A stretch of DNA of 64,000 nucleotides. Origin: Paludibacterium yongneupense DSM 18731. GTDB taxonomy: Bacteria; Pseudomonadota; Gammaproteobacteria; Burkholderiales; Chromobacteriaceae. Shown here one piece after another: positions 11,023 through 20,114 of the stretch. The stretch covers positions 124,001-188,000 of the forward strand of contig NZ_AUGZ01000008.1 in the NCBI RefSeq assembly GCF_000422925.1. Reading direction: 5' to 3'. Every line of letters begins with the position of its first letter. The stretch's first letter is position 1. A program made the position numbers and the translations under genes. The notes under the pieces are model-generated. The model did no database searches. It saw only the letters and a list, made by a program, of their open reading frames with translations, and was not told the origin of the DNA.

Positions 11023-12129
11023 ATGAAGAAAACGATTAAAATAGCGTTAGCCAATTTCATTGTTTCCGTTCAGCAGAAGATCGGCGGCCGGCTTCGCCCA
11101 CGGGAGACGCTGACGGCAGCGAGCGAGTTCAACTGTATCGCGATCTACTCGACCACGGCGCTCGGCGATTTCATGTTCAATACGCCGGCGATCCGGCAAC
11201 TGCGCCTGCGCTACCCGGCGGCGAAGCTGGTTCTCGTCGGGCATGAGAAATATCGCGATCTGTTCGAAAACTACGGCGATGTGGATGCGGTTGTTTATTG
11301 GGACGGCAAGCTGGCCAGCATTTTGCCCGTCATTTTCCAGCTGAGGCGGCTGCGCGTCGACCTCGGTGTGATCCTCCATTCGCGCGATCCCTACGACATC
11401 ATGAGTGCCGCCCTGGCAGGCTGCCGCTATATCCTGCGCGATAATTACGGCAACGGTCTCACCGGCCTCGACCACTGGCTGGCATCCTATGTCAGAAACT
11501 TTCGCGGGCATGTGATTCAACGGAAGTTGAATGTGATATCCGTCCTTGGCTGTAAAACCGATCAGCGCGAGATGGTGCCGCTCGGCCGTCCGGCTCGCCG
11601 GGCAGAGGCGTCCCCGGACAGGATACGGGTCGGTTTTCAGCTCGGGGCATCGAAGCCGGATCGCTGCTGGCCGATCGCGAGCTTCATCGAACTCGCACAG
11701 GCGCTGATCGCCGGGCGGCCGGAAATGCAGATCGTTCTGATGGGGTCGCCGCTGGAAAACGATCTGGAACGGCAGTTCATGGCCGCGATCGGGGCGCAGG
11801 CGGGAGGGCAGGTCGAATCCCTGGTCGGCAAGACCACGATCGTGCAGGCTTTCGAGGCGATCGCCGACCTCGACGTGCTGGTGACCGGCGATACCGGCCC
11901 CTTGCATCTGGCCATCGCACTGAAAGTCCGCACCGTCAGTCTGTTCACGACCGCGGTGCCGGCCGAGACCGGTCCTCTGCAGGACCTGGATCTGCACACC
12001 ATCATCCATGTTCCGCCGGGCGCGGATGCCGCTCCGGAAGTCTGGGACGATCCCATGCCGCTGATTACCGCCGCGCGCGTCTATCCGGCGGTGTTGCAAG
12101 CTCTGCGCGACGGGGGACGATCCGTCTGA
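11023..12129 (+). CDS. GT9 ADP-heptose:LPS heptosyltransferase-like protein
   Basis: The 368-residue protein has the GT9 architecture. The N-terminal IYSTTALGDFMFNTPAIRQL loop is followed by a C-terminal RVGFQLGASKPDRCWPI and the family motif LVTGDTGPLHLAIALKVRTVSLF (split here over residues about 286-308), where the conserved D and GP-HLA residues bind the nucleotide sugar. It lies 59 bases after msbA and ends just before a strong terminator at 12133. It probably adds a heptose or similar sugar to the LPS core. The acceptor cannot be told from sequence, and WaaC, WaaF and WaaQ types remain possible. Confidence 0.82.
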   Translation: MKKTIKIALANFIVSVQQKIGGRLRPRETLTAASEFNCIAIYSTTALGDFMFNTPAIRQLRLRYPAAKLVLVGHEKYRDLFENYGDVDAVVYWDGKLASILPVIFQLRRLRVDLGVILHSRDPYDIMSAALAGCRYILRDNYGNGLTGLDHWLASYVRNFRGHVIQRKLNVISVLGCKTDQREMVPLGRPARRAEASPDRIRVGFQLGASKPDRCWPIASFIELAQALIAGRPEMQIVLMGSPLENDLERQFMAAIGAQAGGQVESLVGKTTIVQAFEAIADLDVLVTGDTGPLHLAIALKVRTVSLFTTAVPAETGPLQDLDLHTIIHVPPGADAAPEVWDDPMPLITAARVYPAVLQALRDGGRSV

Positions 12130-12132
12130 TGG

Positions 12133-12166
12133 AAGGCCGGGATGATGGATCCCGGCCTGTTTTTTG
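12133..12166 (+). terminator. Rho-independent terminator after the msbA/heptosyltransferase genes
   Basis: GGCCGGGAT and ATCCCGGCC form a 9-bp stem around a 5-base loop, followed by TGTTTTTT. It lies immediately after the heptosyltransferase stop and before the convergent WalW-like gene. Confidence 0.85.
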
Positions 12167-12179
12167 GCGCGCCCGCCGT

Positions 12180-13145
12180 TCAGGAGCGGTCCGCGCCCCG
12201 GGTCAGACGGCGATGGTAGTCGGCCAGAGTCAGCCCTTCGCAGCGTGGAGCCAGGTAGCGGAACAGTTCGTCCAGGTCGGCATACAGACCTTCGATGGCG
12301 GCTTCATCGCGGAAGGTCGGGCTGCCGCCTGGCATGAACTCGGACGAATGCAGCATGAATTCGATGTAATCGGCGCCGGCGGCCAGGCGCTGTTCGGCCA
12401 GTGCGATCATCTGTCTGGCATTGCCGCCGCGCGGTCTCATCCACACGATGGACGCCGGGCGTCGCTTGCCGCGCAGGCGATCGGCACCGGTTTTCAACGC
12501 TTGTACCCAGCCCGGGTATTTCGGGCGTGTCGTCATCGGAACTTCAAGCAGCGGGGAGTCGCCCGCTTTTGAAATATCCGCGGGATCGACAAAGTAGGCG
12601 CGATCGGGAAAGCGGCGATAGTCGCTTCCCCCGGCAGTGGCGCCCGGAGTGCCGCTCCAGTCGACATGCGGCGTGACCGAACAATCGATGCGGTAGCCGT
12701 ATTCCAGCAGCAATTCCGCATACACCTCGTTGAAGGCCCAGCGTCCGGCGCGATGGCTGAGCATCTTGACGCCGAAAGTATCTTCGAGAAGTTTGGTCAT
12801 GAAGTCTATCTTCGCCTGCATCGCTGCGCGCGGGTATTCGATCAGATAGGCTTGCGCCTTGCCGCCCCTGTCGGTGGCCGGATGTGCGGGAGGGCTGTTC
12901 CACGCATGAAGGTGCATGCCGACTTCGGCGTTGCCGCCCGCGATGGCGGAACGGGCGAAGGCCTGATAGTCGGGGTCCGACGCCATTTCGTAGTTGGTCA
13001 GATAGCAGGGCTTGAAGCCATGCTCTTCGCACAGACTCTGAAAGCGCGGAAGAAAGCGGGCATTGCGGGCACTGATCTCGGCATTTGACTGCCACAGATT
13101 GTCGCCCTCGGTATCGATGGTGATAAGAAACGGGATCGTGTTCAT
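12180..13145 (-). CDS. WalW-like polysaccharide deacetylase-family protein
   Basis: The 321-residue protein starts with FLITIDTEGDNLW, a NodB-like first motif whose Asp (residue 11) would be the catalytic base. HLHAW and SHRAGRW then supply candidate metal-binding histidines and the Arg motif. No signal peptide is visible, so it should act in the cytoplasm. This fits WalW-type proteins found in LPS core loci. Its ATG overlaps the stop of the upstream GT4 by 4 bases (ATGA), making it the last gene of a coupled three-gene LPS operon. The substrate is unknown; removal of an N-acetyl group from a core sugar is a reasonable inference. Confidence 0.75.
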   Translation of the reverse strand: MNTIPFLITIDTEGDNLWQSNAEISARNARFLPRFQSLCEEHGFKPCYLTNYEMASDPDYQAFARSAIAGGNAEVGMHLHAWNSPPAHPATDRGGKAQAYLIEYPRAAMQAKIDFMTKLLEDTFGVKMLSHRAGRWAFNEVYAELLLEYGYRIDCSVTPHVDWSGTPGATAGGSDYRRFPDRAYFVDPADISKAGDSPLLEVPMTTRPKYPGWVQALKTGADRLRGKRRPASIVWMRPRGGNARQMIALAEQRLAAGADYIEFMLHSSEFMPGGSPTFRDEAAIEGLYADLDELFRYLAPRCEGLTLADYHRRLTRGADRS

Positions 13146-14287
13146 TGTGCGGGGACCAGTTCCAGGTAGCGATCGACGACGCGATCGAGTGCGTAGCGGG
13201 CGAGCGTCTCGGAGCCGGGTTCGGGAGGATCCTCCAGAACCGATTTGAGCGCCGCGCCGAGCGCGATGTCGTTGAAGTCGGCGAGCCCGCGTGCAAGCTC
13301 TCCGACCATGATATCCTGCGGACCCAGGCAGCGGGTGCTGGCGACAGGGGTGCCGCAGGCGAGCGCTTCGACGAGCGTGTTGCCGAAGCCTTCGCTATCC
13401 GAGCTGAGAATCAGGGCGCGCGCGGCCCGCATATACGGAAACGGATTCGCGGTGAAGCCGGCAAACACGACCCGGTCTTGCAAGCCGAGTTCACGGCACT
13501 GCGCGACCAGTCTGGCCTTTTGCTCTGCGCTGCCGTTGCCCAGCAGGACCAGGCGCCCGTCAAAGCCGCTCGCAAGCAGGGCGCCGAACAGGCGGTCATG
13601 GCGCTTGACGGCATGAAAACGCCCGACGTGCAATACGAAGGCTTCTCCGTCGAGCGGGCAGGGCCGCTGCGCCTGGCGGCGGATGGCGTCCAGATCGAAA
13701 GGGTTGGGAATCGTTACGAGCTCGGCCGGGCGCACGCGCCCGGATTCGACGATATCGCGCGCCACGCCGTTCGATACGGCGATCAGCCGACGCCGGTCGT
13801 AGGTCCCGAGCAGTTGACGCTGCTTCAGCCAGCGCTTGATTCCACGCTTGCCCGCCAGCCGCGTCTGGGCCACGGCGCCGTGCAGACAGAACCAGGCGTG
13901 GCCCAGGCAGGGGGTCGCGGCAACGATACGATCGGTCTTGGGCAGGTTGGAGATGACGAGGTCGAAAGGCCGCGCGCCGAAGCGTTTCGTGAGGGCGTCG
14001 TGTAGCGCCCGCGCGCGGCGCCCGACTTCGCCAAGCCTGTGCAGCGGGCCGCGATAGGTGTCTGGCAGCAGCAGGTAGTCGACGCCGGGAGGCAGGGAAT
14101 AGGCCTGTTCGTCTCGCAGCGATACCAGGGTTACGCGATGGCCGCGGGCGGCAAAGGCTTCCGCCAGCGTCAATACCACCTTTTCGGCTCCGCCGCCGGC
14201 AAGACCGTCGATGATCAGCCCGATATGCCTGCTTGCGGCGCCGGGGGCGGACGCGTGCGCAGCGGCGGTGGCCGCTGTCGTCGTCAT
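13142..14287 (-). CDS. GT4 glycosyltransferase of the LPS operon
   Basis: I set the start at ATG 14287, which overlaps the upstream heptosyltransferase stop as ATGA and gives 381 residues. The frame stays open much further upstream but only as a shadow of the neighbouring gene. The N-terminus IGLIIDGLAGGGAEKVVLTL is the GT4 donor-domain start. The C-terminal half has VLHVGRFHAVKRHDRLF and ILSSDSEGFGNTLVEALACG with the paired glutamates of retaining transferases. This likely adds a hexose or hexosamine to the LPS core. Translational coupling with genes on both sides indicates fixed stoichiometry. Confidence 0.85.
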   Translation of the reverse strand: MTTTAATAAAHASAPGAASRHIGLIIDGLAGGGAEKVVLTLAEAFAARGHRVTLVSLRDEQAYSLPPGVDYLLLPDTYRGPLHRLGEVGRRARALHDALTKRFGARPFDLVISNLPKTDRIVAATPCLGHAWFCLHGAVAQTRLAGKRGIKRWLKQRQLLGTYDRRRLIAVSNGVARDIVESGRVRPAELVTIPNPFDLDAIRRQAQRPCPLDGEAFVLHVGRFHAVKRHDRLFGALLASGFDGRLVLLGNGSAEQKARLVAQCRELGLQDRVVFAGFTANPFPYMRAARALILSSDSEGFGNTLVEALACGTPVASTRCLGPQDIMVGELARGLADFNDIALGAALKSVLEDPPEPGSETLARYALDRVVDRYLELVPAQ

Positions 14288-15402
14288 GGCTGCGTCTCCT
14301 GGCGCGTCGGCTCGCCATCCAGCAGCCTGTGGGCGGCATCCAGTACCGCCTGCGTCGGAATCGCGGCCAGGTAGCGCTCGCGGGTCGACGTGTCGACCGC
14401 GTCGGGATCGATCAGCGGTCCGTAGTCGGCGGCATCGATCAGGATGTAGTTCGTAAGCCAGGGGTGCCACTCGTGAATCTTGCTCGGGCCGAACAGCGCC
14501 ACCGTGTCCTTGCCGAAGGCGGCCGCCATGTGCATGGGGACCGAGTCGACGCCGATGAACAGGCGCGAGCCCTCGATCAGGGCGGCCAGCGTGGTCAGGG
14601 ACAGACGGCCGGCCAGCGAATGCACGCGGGGCGAGTCGACATGACGCAGGATGGACGCGACCAGTTCCAGTTCTTCGGCGGCCGGCCCCGCACTGAGAAT
14701 GACGTGCCAGCCTTCGTTGGCCAGATGCTGGATCACCTCCGCGAAGCGCCGGTCGTCCCAGCATTTGAAAAACCAGCGCGAGGACGGGTGGACGACCAGG
14801 TAGTCGCCGCGGACCCCCAATTCGCCCAGGATATCGGCGATGGCGGTACGGTCTTCGCGGGCGACCGCCATGGTGCAGCGGCGAGTCGCCGGATCTCCGA
14901 GCGGGACGTCGAGCGCCTCCAGGGCTAGCAGATTCTGTTCTACCGTATGCAGGGTGTTCGATTGCGCGATCGGCGCCAGCCGGGTGAAGAGCGAGGCCCA
15001 GCGTGTGCCGCGGCGTTTCGGATAGTCGAAACCGACGACTTCGCGCGCGCGCAGACCGTGCGCGATCAGCGCGCCGTTGAATTGGTCAGACAGATGGATG
15101 ACCCAATCGTAGCGTTCGCGGCGCAGGCGCCACCACAGGCACAGCATGTGTGCGGGCTTGCGCCAGCCGTGCAAGGCGCGGTCTATGCGCCATATCGCGT
15201 GGACATCCCGGTTGCGGCTGAGCATGGGCACGGTCTCGGCATAGACGAGGTAGTCGACGCGGCAATCCGGGAAGTTGGTTTTGAGCGCATTGAGCACGGG
15301 GGTCGATAACAGGATGTCGCCGTGATGGCGCAATTTGATCAACAGCACACGTTCTGGGATGGCGGGCGAAGGTGCGCCCTGTACTTGTGGGGGTAGCGAC
15401 AT
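14284..15402 (-). CDS. GT9 LPS heptosyltransferase III-like protein (RfaQ-like)
   Basis: The 372-residue protein opens with RVLLIKLRHHGDILLSTPVL, the RfaQ-type start of GT9 enzymes. It ends with the conserved FIGVDSVPMHMAAAFGKDTVALF (residues about 283-305), where D and P-HMAAA contact ADP-heptose. It is the first gene of the coupled operon RfaQ-like, GT4, WalW-like. A TATAAA -10-like box at 15434-15439 lies about 30 bases upstream of the ATG. The likely role is addition of a heptose side branch to the inner core. Confidence 0.87.
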   Translation of the reverse strand: MSLPPQVQGAPSPAIPERVLLIKLRHHGDILLSTPVLNALKTNFPDCRVDYLVYAETVPMLSRNRDVHAIWRIDRALHGWRKPAHMLCLWWRLRRERYDWVIHLSDQFNGALIAHGLRAREVVGFDYPKRRGTRWASLFTRLAPIAQSNTLHTVEQNLLALEALDVPLGDPATRRCTMAVAREDRTAIADILGELGVRGDYLVVHPSSRWFFKCWDDRRFAEVIQHLANEGWHVILSAGPAAEELELVASILRHVDSPRVHSLAGRLSLTTLAALIEGSRLFIGVDSVPMHMAAAFGKDTVALFGPSKIHEWHPWLTNYILIDAADYGPLIDPDAVDTSTRERYLAAIPTQAVLDAAHRLLDGEPTRQETQP

Positions 15403-15433
15403 GCGAACAGCCCGTTAAGGAACGATTCGCCAT

Positions 15434-15471
15434 TTTATACCGAAATCGCCGAGGGCTGCCTTCGCCCTCGG
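15434..15471 (-). promoter_or_regulatory. Hairpin and -10-like box upstream of the LPS operon
   Basis: CCGAGGGC at 15449-15456 and GCCCTCGG at 15464-15471 form an 8-bp stem with a 7-base loop. This could end transcription of the FimV-like gene, although no long T-run follows. Just downstream on the minus strand, TATAAA (15439 to 15434) is a candidate -10 for the LPS operon. No convincing -35 was seen. Confidence 0.4.
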
Positions 15472-15482
15472 TGAACATGGGC

Positions 15483-15857
15483 TCAGGCGTTGAACAAGGG
15501 ATTGGCAGGATCCATGTCGCGGCCGTTCTTCTGAATGGTATTCCACACCGGCTGCCCTTGCAGCGAGGTCTCCAGATCGCGTGCGAGCCTGGAATAGGCA
15601 CGGACATTGCGGTCGGAAGAGTAGGCACGCAGCAGCGTGACTTTCAGTGTGAGGTTGCCGGGGTCGTCCGAGAGCGCATCGCGCAGCACCCTTACCGCCT
15701 CTTTGGTCCGGCCATAAGCCAGAAAGACTTCCGCTTCACCCAGCGGGTCTATGCCGCGCTTTTCCGGCTTGGTATAGGTGAAGAATTTCCAGATCCTGCG
15801 AATCAGATAGTAGGTAACCATGCACCCCAGGCTACCGGCCATTGCAGCAAGCACCAT
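15483..15857 (-). CDS. Small membrane protein with a FimV C-terminal-like TPR motif
   Basis: The 124-residue protein has one N-terminal transmembrane helix (about residues 2-20, AAMAGSLGCMVTYYLIRRI). Residues about 38-62 contain DPLGEAEVFLAYGRTKEAV, which closely resembles the TPR element of the FimV/HubP C-terminal domain. The end, DPANPLFNA, also recalls FimV tails. FimV proteins are large peptidoglycan-binding polar organisers of type IV pili; this protein lacks LysM and the long acidic region. It lies 87 bases downstream of aroB in the same direction as the pilMNOPQ-aroK-aroB genes, so a pilus-related role is a reasonable inference. Family assignment is moderate; function unknown. Confidence 0.65.
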   Translation of the reverse strand: MVLAAMAGSLGCMVTYYLIRRIWKFFTYTKPEKRGIDPLGEAEVFLAYGRTKEAVRVLRDALSDDPGNLTLKVTLLRAYSSDRNVRAYSRLARDLETSLQGQPVWNTIQKNGRDMDPANPLFNA

Positions 15858-15944
15858 ACATACCCCCTCTCGCGTGTATCTCTGGATTATTCAGACGAAG
15901 CGGAGTCGTAACAATCCGTAGAAATCCTTAGCCTGTTGCCGCCG

Positions 15945-17048
15945 TCACGCCGGGACCTGGCCGCGGATGATATAGTCCCCGCTCAGCAACGCCCGCAATT
16001 CGGCGGGATCGATATCGCCTGCAACCGTCGCCTGGCCTATGCCGAGCGGTAGAACAAAGCGCAGGCGGCCCCGTTCGACTTTCTTGTCGTGGCTCATCAG
16101 AGCCAGCCATTCGTCGACGCCGAGGTCGGGCGAGCGCGTCGGCAGACCGGCGCGTTCGATGAGCGAGACGATGCGGTCGAGTTCGGAGCGCGCCAGAGTT
16201 CCGCGGGCATGCGACAAGGCGGCGGCGAGCACCATGCCCGCGGCGACCGCCTCGCCGTGCAGCCAGGCGCCGTAGCCCAGGCCCGCCTCGATCGCATGGC
16301 CGAAAGTGTGGCCGAGATTGAGCAGGGCGCGTGCGCCCTGCTCGCGCTCGTCGGCGCCGACGATGTCGGCCTTCATCTCGCAGCAGCGGCGTACCGCGTA
16401 TTGCAGGGCTTCCGCGTCCAGTGCGACGAGTTTGTCGATATTCTGTTCCAGCCACTCGAAAAAGCCGGCGTCGCCGAGAATGCCGTATTTGATCACCTCG
16501 GCCAGCCCAGCCGCCAGCTCGCGTGCAGGCAGGGTCGACAGCAATTCCATGTCGGCGATGACGGCACAAGGCTGGTAGAAGGCGCCGATCATGTTCTTGC
16601 CCTGCGGATGGTTGATCGCGGTTTTGCCGCCGACCGAGGAATCGACTTGCGCGAGCAGTGTGGTGGGGATCTGGATGAAGGGTGCGCCACGCTGGTAGCA
16701 GGCGGCCGCGAAGCCTGTCATGTCGCCGACGACGCCGCCGCCCAGCGCGATCAGCGTCGTCTTGCGCTCGCAATGACGCCCGAGGAGCGTGTCGAAAATG
16801 CGGTTGAGAGAATCCCAGGTCTTGTAGGCTTCCCCATCGGGCAGCTCGATCGCGATCACATCGATGTCATGGCGCCGCAATGCCGACGCAAGGCGATCGA
16901 GGTAGAGCGGAGCGACAGTGGTATTGGTGACGATGGCGACTTGGGGTATTGCCAGCAAGGGGAGCAGCAACTCGACCTGGTCCAGGAGCCCCCGTCCGAT
17001 ATGAATGGGATAGCGTGTGTCCGGGAGGGTCAGGTCGAGGGTGATCAT
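15945..17048 (-). CDS. aroB: 3-dehydroquinate synthase
   Basis: The 367-residue protein has the NAD-binding [16 protein letters not shown] motif, [44 protein letters not shown] (zinc-ligand histidines) and the [10 protein letters not shown] substrate loop. It converts DAHP to 3-dehydroquinate, the second step of the shikimate pathway. It follows aroK with one base between genes, the classic aroKB pair downstream of pilQ. Confidence 0.97.
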   Translation of the reverse strand: MITLDLTLPDTRYPIHIGRGLLDQVELLLPLLAIPQVAIVTNTTVAPLYLDRLASALRRHDIDVIAIELPDGEAYKTWDSLNRIFDTLLGRHCERKTTLIALGGGVVGDMTGFAAACYQRGAPFIQIPTTLLAQVDSSVGGKTAINHPQGKNMIGAFYQPCAVIADMELLSTLPARELAAGLAEVIKYGILGDAGFFEWLEQNIDKLVALDAEALQYAVRRCCEMKADIVGADEREQGARALLNLGHTFGHAIEAGLGYGAWLHGEAVAAGMVLAAALSHARGTLARSELDRIVSLIERAGLPTRSPDLGVDEWLALMSHDKKVERGRLRFVLPLGIGQATVAGDIDPAELRALLSGDYIIRGQVPA

Positions 17049-17049
17049 G

Positions 17050-17580
17050 TCATGTCCTGGAAAGCGAATAGAGTTGGTGTTCCAGCTGGGAAACCAGCGT
17101 GATGACGTTTTGCTGGGTGGTGTCTACGATCAGATCCGCCAGCTCGCAATAGAGCGGATCGCGCTCTTCGTACAGGCTGGCCAGTTTGCCACGCGGGTCG
17201 GCGGTGCGCAGCAGCGGCCGGTTGCGGTCGTGCTGGGTGCGAGCCAGCAGGTCGTCGATGTTGGCGCGCAGGTAAATGATCATGCCGTGCGCAGAGAGGG
17301 CGGCGCGGTTTTCCGGACGCAGTACCGCGCCGCCACCCGTGGCCAGCACGATGTCGTCGAGGCGGACGAGGTCGGCGATGACCGCGCTTTCGCGGTCGCG
17401 GAAACGCTGTTCGCCTTCTATGTCGAAGATGGTCGCGACGCGCACGCCGGAGCGCGCCTCGATTTCCTGATCCGAGTCATAGAAGGTTTTGTCGGCCCTG
17501 CGCGCCAGTGCGCGCCCCACCGTGGTCTTGCCGGCGCCCATCAAGCCGACAAGAAAGAAGTTGCCTGCCAGTTTCTCCAT
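17050..17580 (-). CDS. aroK: Shikimate kinase
   Basis: The 176-residue protein has the P-loop [15 protein letters not shown], the shikimate-binding [24 protein letters not shown] and the lid arginines in DRNRPLLR. It phosphorylates shikimate with ATP. It lies 55 bases after pilQ and directly before aroB, probably within the same transcript. Confidence 0.97.
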   Translation of the reverse strand: MEKLAGNFFLVGLMGAGKTTVGRALARRADKTFYDSDQEIEARSGVRVATIFDIEGEQRFRDRESAVIADLVRLDDIVLATGGGAVLRPENRAALSAHGMIIYLRANIDDLLARTQHDRNRPLLRTADPRGKLASLYEERDPLYCELADLIVDTTQQNVITLVSQLEHQLYSLSRT

Positions 17581-17635
17581 CCGGACATTTTAGCCGAAGC
17601 AATGGCGATCTGTCTGCGCGTGCTCACATCGGTCG

Positions 17636-19234
17636 TCATGGCGCGCCGTCGCGCAGATTCTGACCGGCCTCGACGATCTGGGGCGTGATGAAGACCAGTA
17701 GCTCGCGGCTCTGGCGCCGGGCCTGCCTGTTGCGAAACAGGGCACCCAGAACGGGCAGGTCTGCCAGCCATGGTATCTCTCTGGCGCGCTGGCTGTTTTC
17801 TTCGACCAGAATCCCGCCGATGACGACAGTGCCGCCATTGTCTATCTGTACTTGTGATGTCAGATGGCGTGTGTCGAGAACGACACCCCCTTCGACCCGC
17901 CGGTTGAAATCGGGCGTGTCCTTGCTGATGTCGATGTCCAGCTGGATCAGGTTGGCCGGTGAAATATGCGGTTTGACCCGCAGGCTGAGCACCGCCTTGC
18001 GGAATGACGTGGTGTAGGTGTTGCGTTCGGTGGCCACGGTATAGGGAATGGTGCTGCCCTCTTCTATCAGCGCCTCGTTGCGATCCGAGATCAGCAGCCG
18101 CGGATGCGAAACGACCCGACCCTCTCCCCGGGCCTGCATGGCTTGAAGCTCGAGGCCGATGCGGGTGCCAAGCCCAGGGCGCAGCAGGGTCGCGATGCTG
18201 CCGAAAGCGACCGAGGCCGGCAGGTCGACCGTGTGCGCTGCCGGGCCGCCGGCGGTCGCGTCGAGTGATGACTGGATGCCGGGGTAGCGGGCAAAGTCGA
18301 GGCGGGCCCCGAGTTCGCGGCTGAAGCTGGCGTTGACTTCGACAATGCGCGCTTCGATCAGAACCTGGCGCAGTGCGACGTCGGTGCCGGCGACCAGATC
18401 GGCGATTTCGTCGATGACGGCGTCGGTGTCGCGTACCAGAAGCGCATTGGTACGGGTATCGGCCAGGACGCTGCCGCGCTCCGACAGCAAGCCTCCCTGC
18501 TTTTCGGTTTTGGCCGCGATCAGGGTTTTGACTTCTTCCGCCGGGCGATGGCGCAAGACGAAACGCCGCAGGTGGACAGGCGCCATCGCCGCGTGCTGCC
18601 GTGCGGCCTCTTGCGTCGCTTTGTCGCGCGTCGACCACTGGGCGGCCGTGGCCACCATCAGGGCCGAACCGTAGCGGCGCTGTTGCAAGCCCTTTTCCTG
18701 CAATACCAGCTCGAGCGCATCGCGCCAGGTCGTGCGCGCAAGCTTCAGGCTCATCGTGCCGCCGACCGACTCGTCTGCAACGATATCGATCCGGCCGACG
18801 CTTGCCAGAAGGGTCAGCAGGCGCCGCAGCTCGATGTTCTGCAAGTCGAGCGATATGCGCTGGGTTTCCGGCCCCGGCAGCACACGCAAGGTGAGCACGC
18901 GTTCGACGAGATGATGTTCGAGCGTAGCATCGGCGCGCAGGCTTGCTATCAGCCGGGAGCGGTCCCCGTCGGACAACCATTGCAGTGCGAGCAAGGGCGA
19001 GTCGGCGAATCGCAGGGACTGGCGCATGGCCGCGGGTGTGCTGGCGTCGAAGTCGAATACCTCGCGTTCCGGCGCGTGCAAGCGAAAATGATGGGGCGCG
19101 GGTGGCGGCAGGTCGAACTCCAGAGTCAGCGTCTGCGCGTCCTGTGCATCCAGCCGTTGGCTGACGGCGTTCAGTGTCAGAGCGTGAGCGGCCCCTGCCG
19201 AAAAAAGCAGAAGTGTCCACCGCGCGGCGCTCAT
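17636..19234 (-). CDS. pilQ: Type IV pilus secretin PilQ (short form)
   Basis: The start at ATG 19234 overlaps the pilP stop (ATGA) and begins a signal peptide (MSAARWTLLLFSAGAAHA), giving 532 residues. An AMIN-like domain (about 20-125) precedes an STN/N0 domain (SLDLQNIELRRLLTLLAS) and an N1 domain (VLRHRPAEEVKTLIAAKT). The C-terminal secretin barrel contains VVSHPRLLISDRNEALIEEG and GGTVVIGGILVEEN. PilQ forms the outer-membrane pore for the pilus. Typical PilQ proteins have about 700 or more residues with two AMIN domains; this one is shorter, with a single N-terminal AMIN-like region. Confidence 0.92.
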   Translation of the reverse strand: MSAARWTLLLFSAGAAHALTLNAVSQRLDAQDAQTLTLEFDLPPPAPHHFRLHAPEREVFDFDASTPAAMRQSLRFADSPLLALQWLSDGDRSRLIASLRADATLEHHLVERVLTLRVLPGPETQRISLDLQNIELRRLLTLLASVGRIDIVADESVGGTMSLKLARTTWRDALELVLQEKGLQQRRYGSALMVATAAQWSTRDKATQEAARQHAAMAPVHLRRFVLRHRPAEEVKTLIAAKTEKQGGLLSERGSVLADTRTNALLVRDTDAVIDEIADLVAGTDVALRQVLIEARIVEVNASFSRELGARLDFARYPGIQSSLDATAGGPAAHTVDLPASVAFGSIATLLRPGLGTRIGLELQAMQARGEGRVVSHPRLLISDRNEALIEEGSTIPYTVATERNTYTTSFRKAVLSLRVKPHISPANLIQLDIDISKDTPDFNRRVEGGVVLDTRHLTSQVQIDNGGTVVIGGILVEENSQRAREIPWLADLPVLGALFRNRQARRQSRELLVFITPQIVEAGQNLRDGAP

Positions 19235-19575
19235 GGCGGGTTGTCGCCGTCGTCGCGCCGCAGCCGCAGAGTGCGGGCGCCGTCCTCCCCATCCAGCCGC
19301 AGCACTGCCTGGCTCGCGCTGGCGCGGAGCAGGCGTCCCGGTACGACGGCGAGCTCCTGTCCGTGGATGACGCAAAATACCGTTCCGTCCGGCAGCGCCA
19401 TGACCGCGTTGCGTTCGTGGCTGCGATGCAGGGTCAGATTCCCCATCAGGCGCAGACTTTCCGGCACGGCTGGACCGCGGGCCAGGCGCGATATCTGCAA
19501 GCGGTGCCAGTCGAAAGGGTCGCTGCGCGCGGGGCCGGCCAGCACCGTGGCGCAAAGTGCGAGCCGGAGCATCAT
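19231..19575 (-). CDS. pilP: Type IV pilus assembly protein PilP (short, no lipobox seen)
   Basis: The 114-residue product starts at ATG 19575 (or 19572) and overlaps both pilO and pilQ. After a signal-like segment (MMLRLALCATVLAGPARS) comes DPFDWHRLQISRLA and a small beta domain (SLRLMGNLTLHRSHERNAVM) matching the C-terminal globular domain of PilP. PilP normally has about 175 residues, is lipid-anchored through a cysteine and links PilN/PilO to PilQ. Here the only N-terminal Cys (residue 8) is too close to the start for a standard lipobox and the linker is missing. Identity rests on gene order plus the C-terminal domain. Confidence 0.8.
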   Translation of the reverse strand: MMLRLALCATVLAGPARSDPFDWHRLQISRLARGPAVPESLRLMGNLTLHRSHERNAVMALPDGTVFCVIHGQELAVVPGRLLRASASQAVLRLDGEDGARTLRLRRDDGDNPP

Positions 19576-20114
19576 GGCGAGGGCTCCCGCAGCAGAAGCA
19601 GGCGGACTCTTAGCGTCAAACGCGGCCAGTCTTCGACGGCGAGCGCGAACGAGTCGCAGGCGACGGTTGCGGGCAAGGCGGCCAGGGCCTGCCAGAAGTC
19701 GACAACGGCATGAAATTCGCCGTGCAAGCTCGCATCTATCCTTATCGCGTGCGATTCCCCATCCTGTTCGCCAGGCAGCAGGTGTTCGAGCGCGATGCCG
19801 TGGCGCACGGCTTGCTGGCGCAAGGCGAGAAACACGGCGGCAGGCGATGTGTCTGCGGGGGGAAGGGCGGGCGCGAGGCGGGCGATCTCGCTGCGCAGGA
19901 CGGGCTGGCGGAGGACCGCCTGGCGCGCGCGCGCGAGTTCGCCGTACTCGCGCGCGAGTACGGCGCGATTTTCGTCCAGCAGCGCGATCCGCGCAGAAAG
20001 ATGCAGCACATGGCACGCCCCCGCCAGCGACAGGCAGAGCAGCGTGGCCGCCGCCAGCTGCAGCGCGAGTGGCCAGCCGTGCGGGGCCCGCCAGTCGAGG
20101 TCGTCGAGATTCAT
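19572..20114 (-). CDS. pilO: Type IV pilus assembly protein PilO
   Basis: The start at ATG 20114 overlaps the pilN stop (ATGA), giving 180 residues beginning MNLDDLDWRAPHGWPLALQL. A short cytoplasmic segment is followed by one transmembrane helix (about residues 16-38) and a periplasmic coiled coil (LDENRAVLAREYGELARARQ). A ferredoxin-like domain at the C-terminus ends the protein (HGEFHAVVDFWQALAALPA). This is the layout of PilO, which pairs with PilN in the inner-membrane alignment subcomplex. It is slightly shorter than usual (about 205). Confidence 0.88.
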   Translation of the reverse strand: MNLDDLDWRAPHGWPLALQLAAATLLCLSLAGACHVLHLSARIALLDENRAVLAREYGELARARQAVLRQPVLRSEIARLAPALPPADTSPAAVFLALRQQAVRHGIALEHLLPGEQDGESHAIRIDASLHGEFHAVVDFWQALAALPATVACDSFALAVEDWPRLTLRVRLLLLREPSP

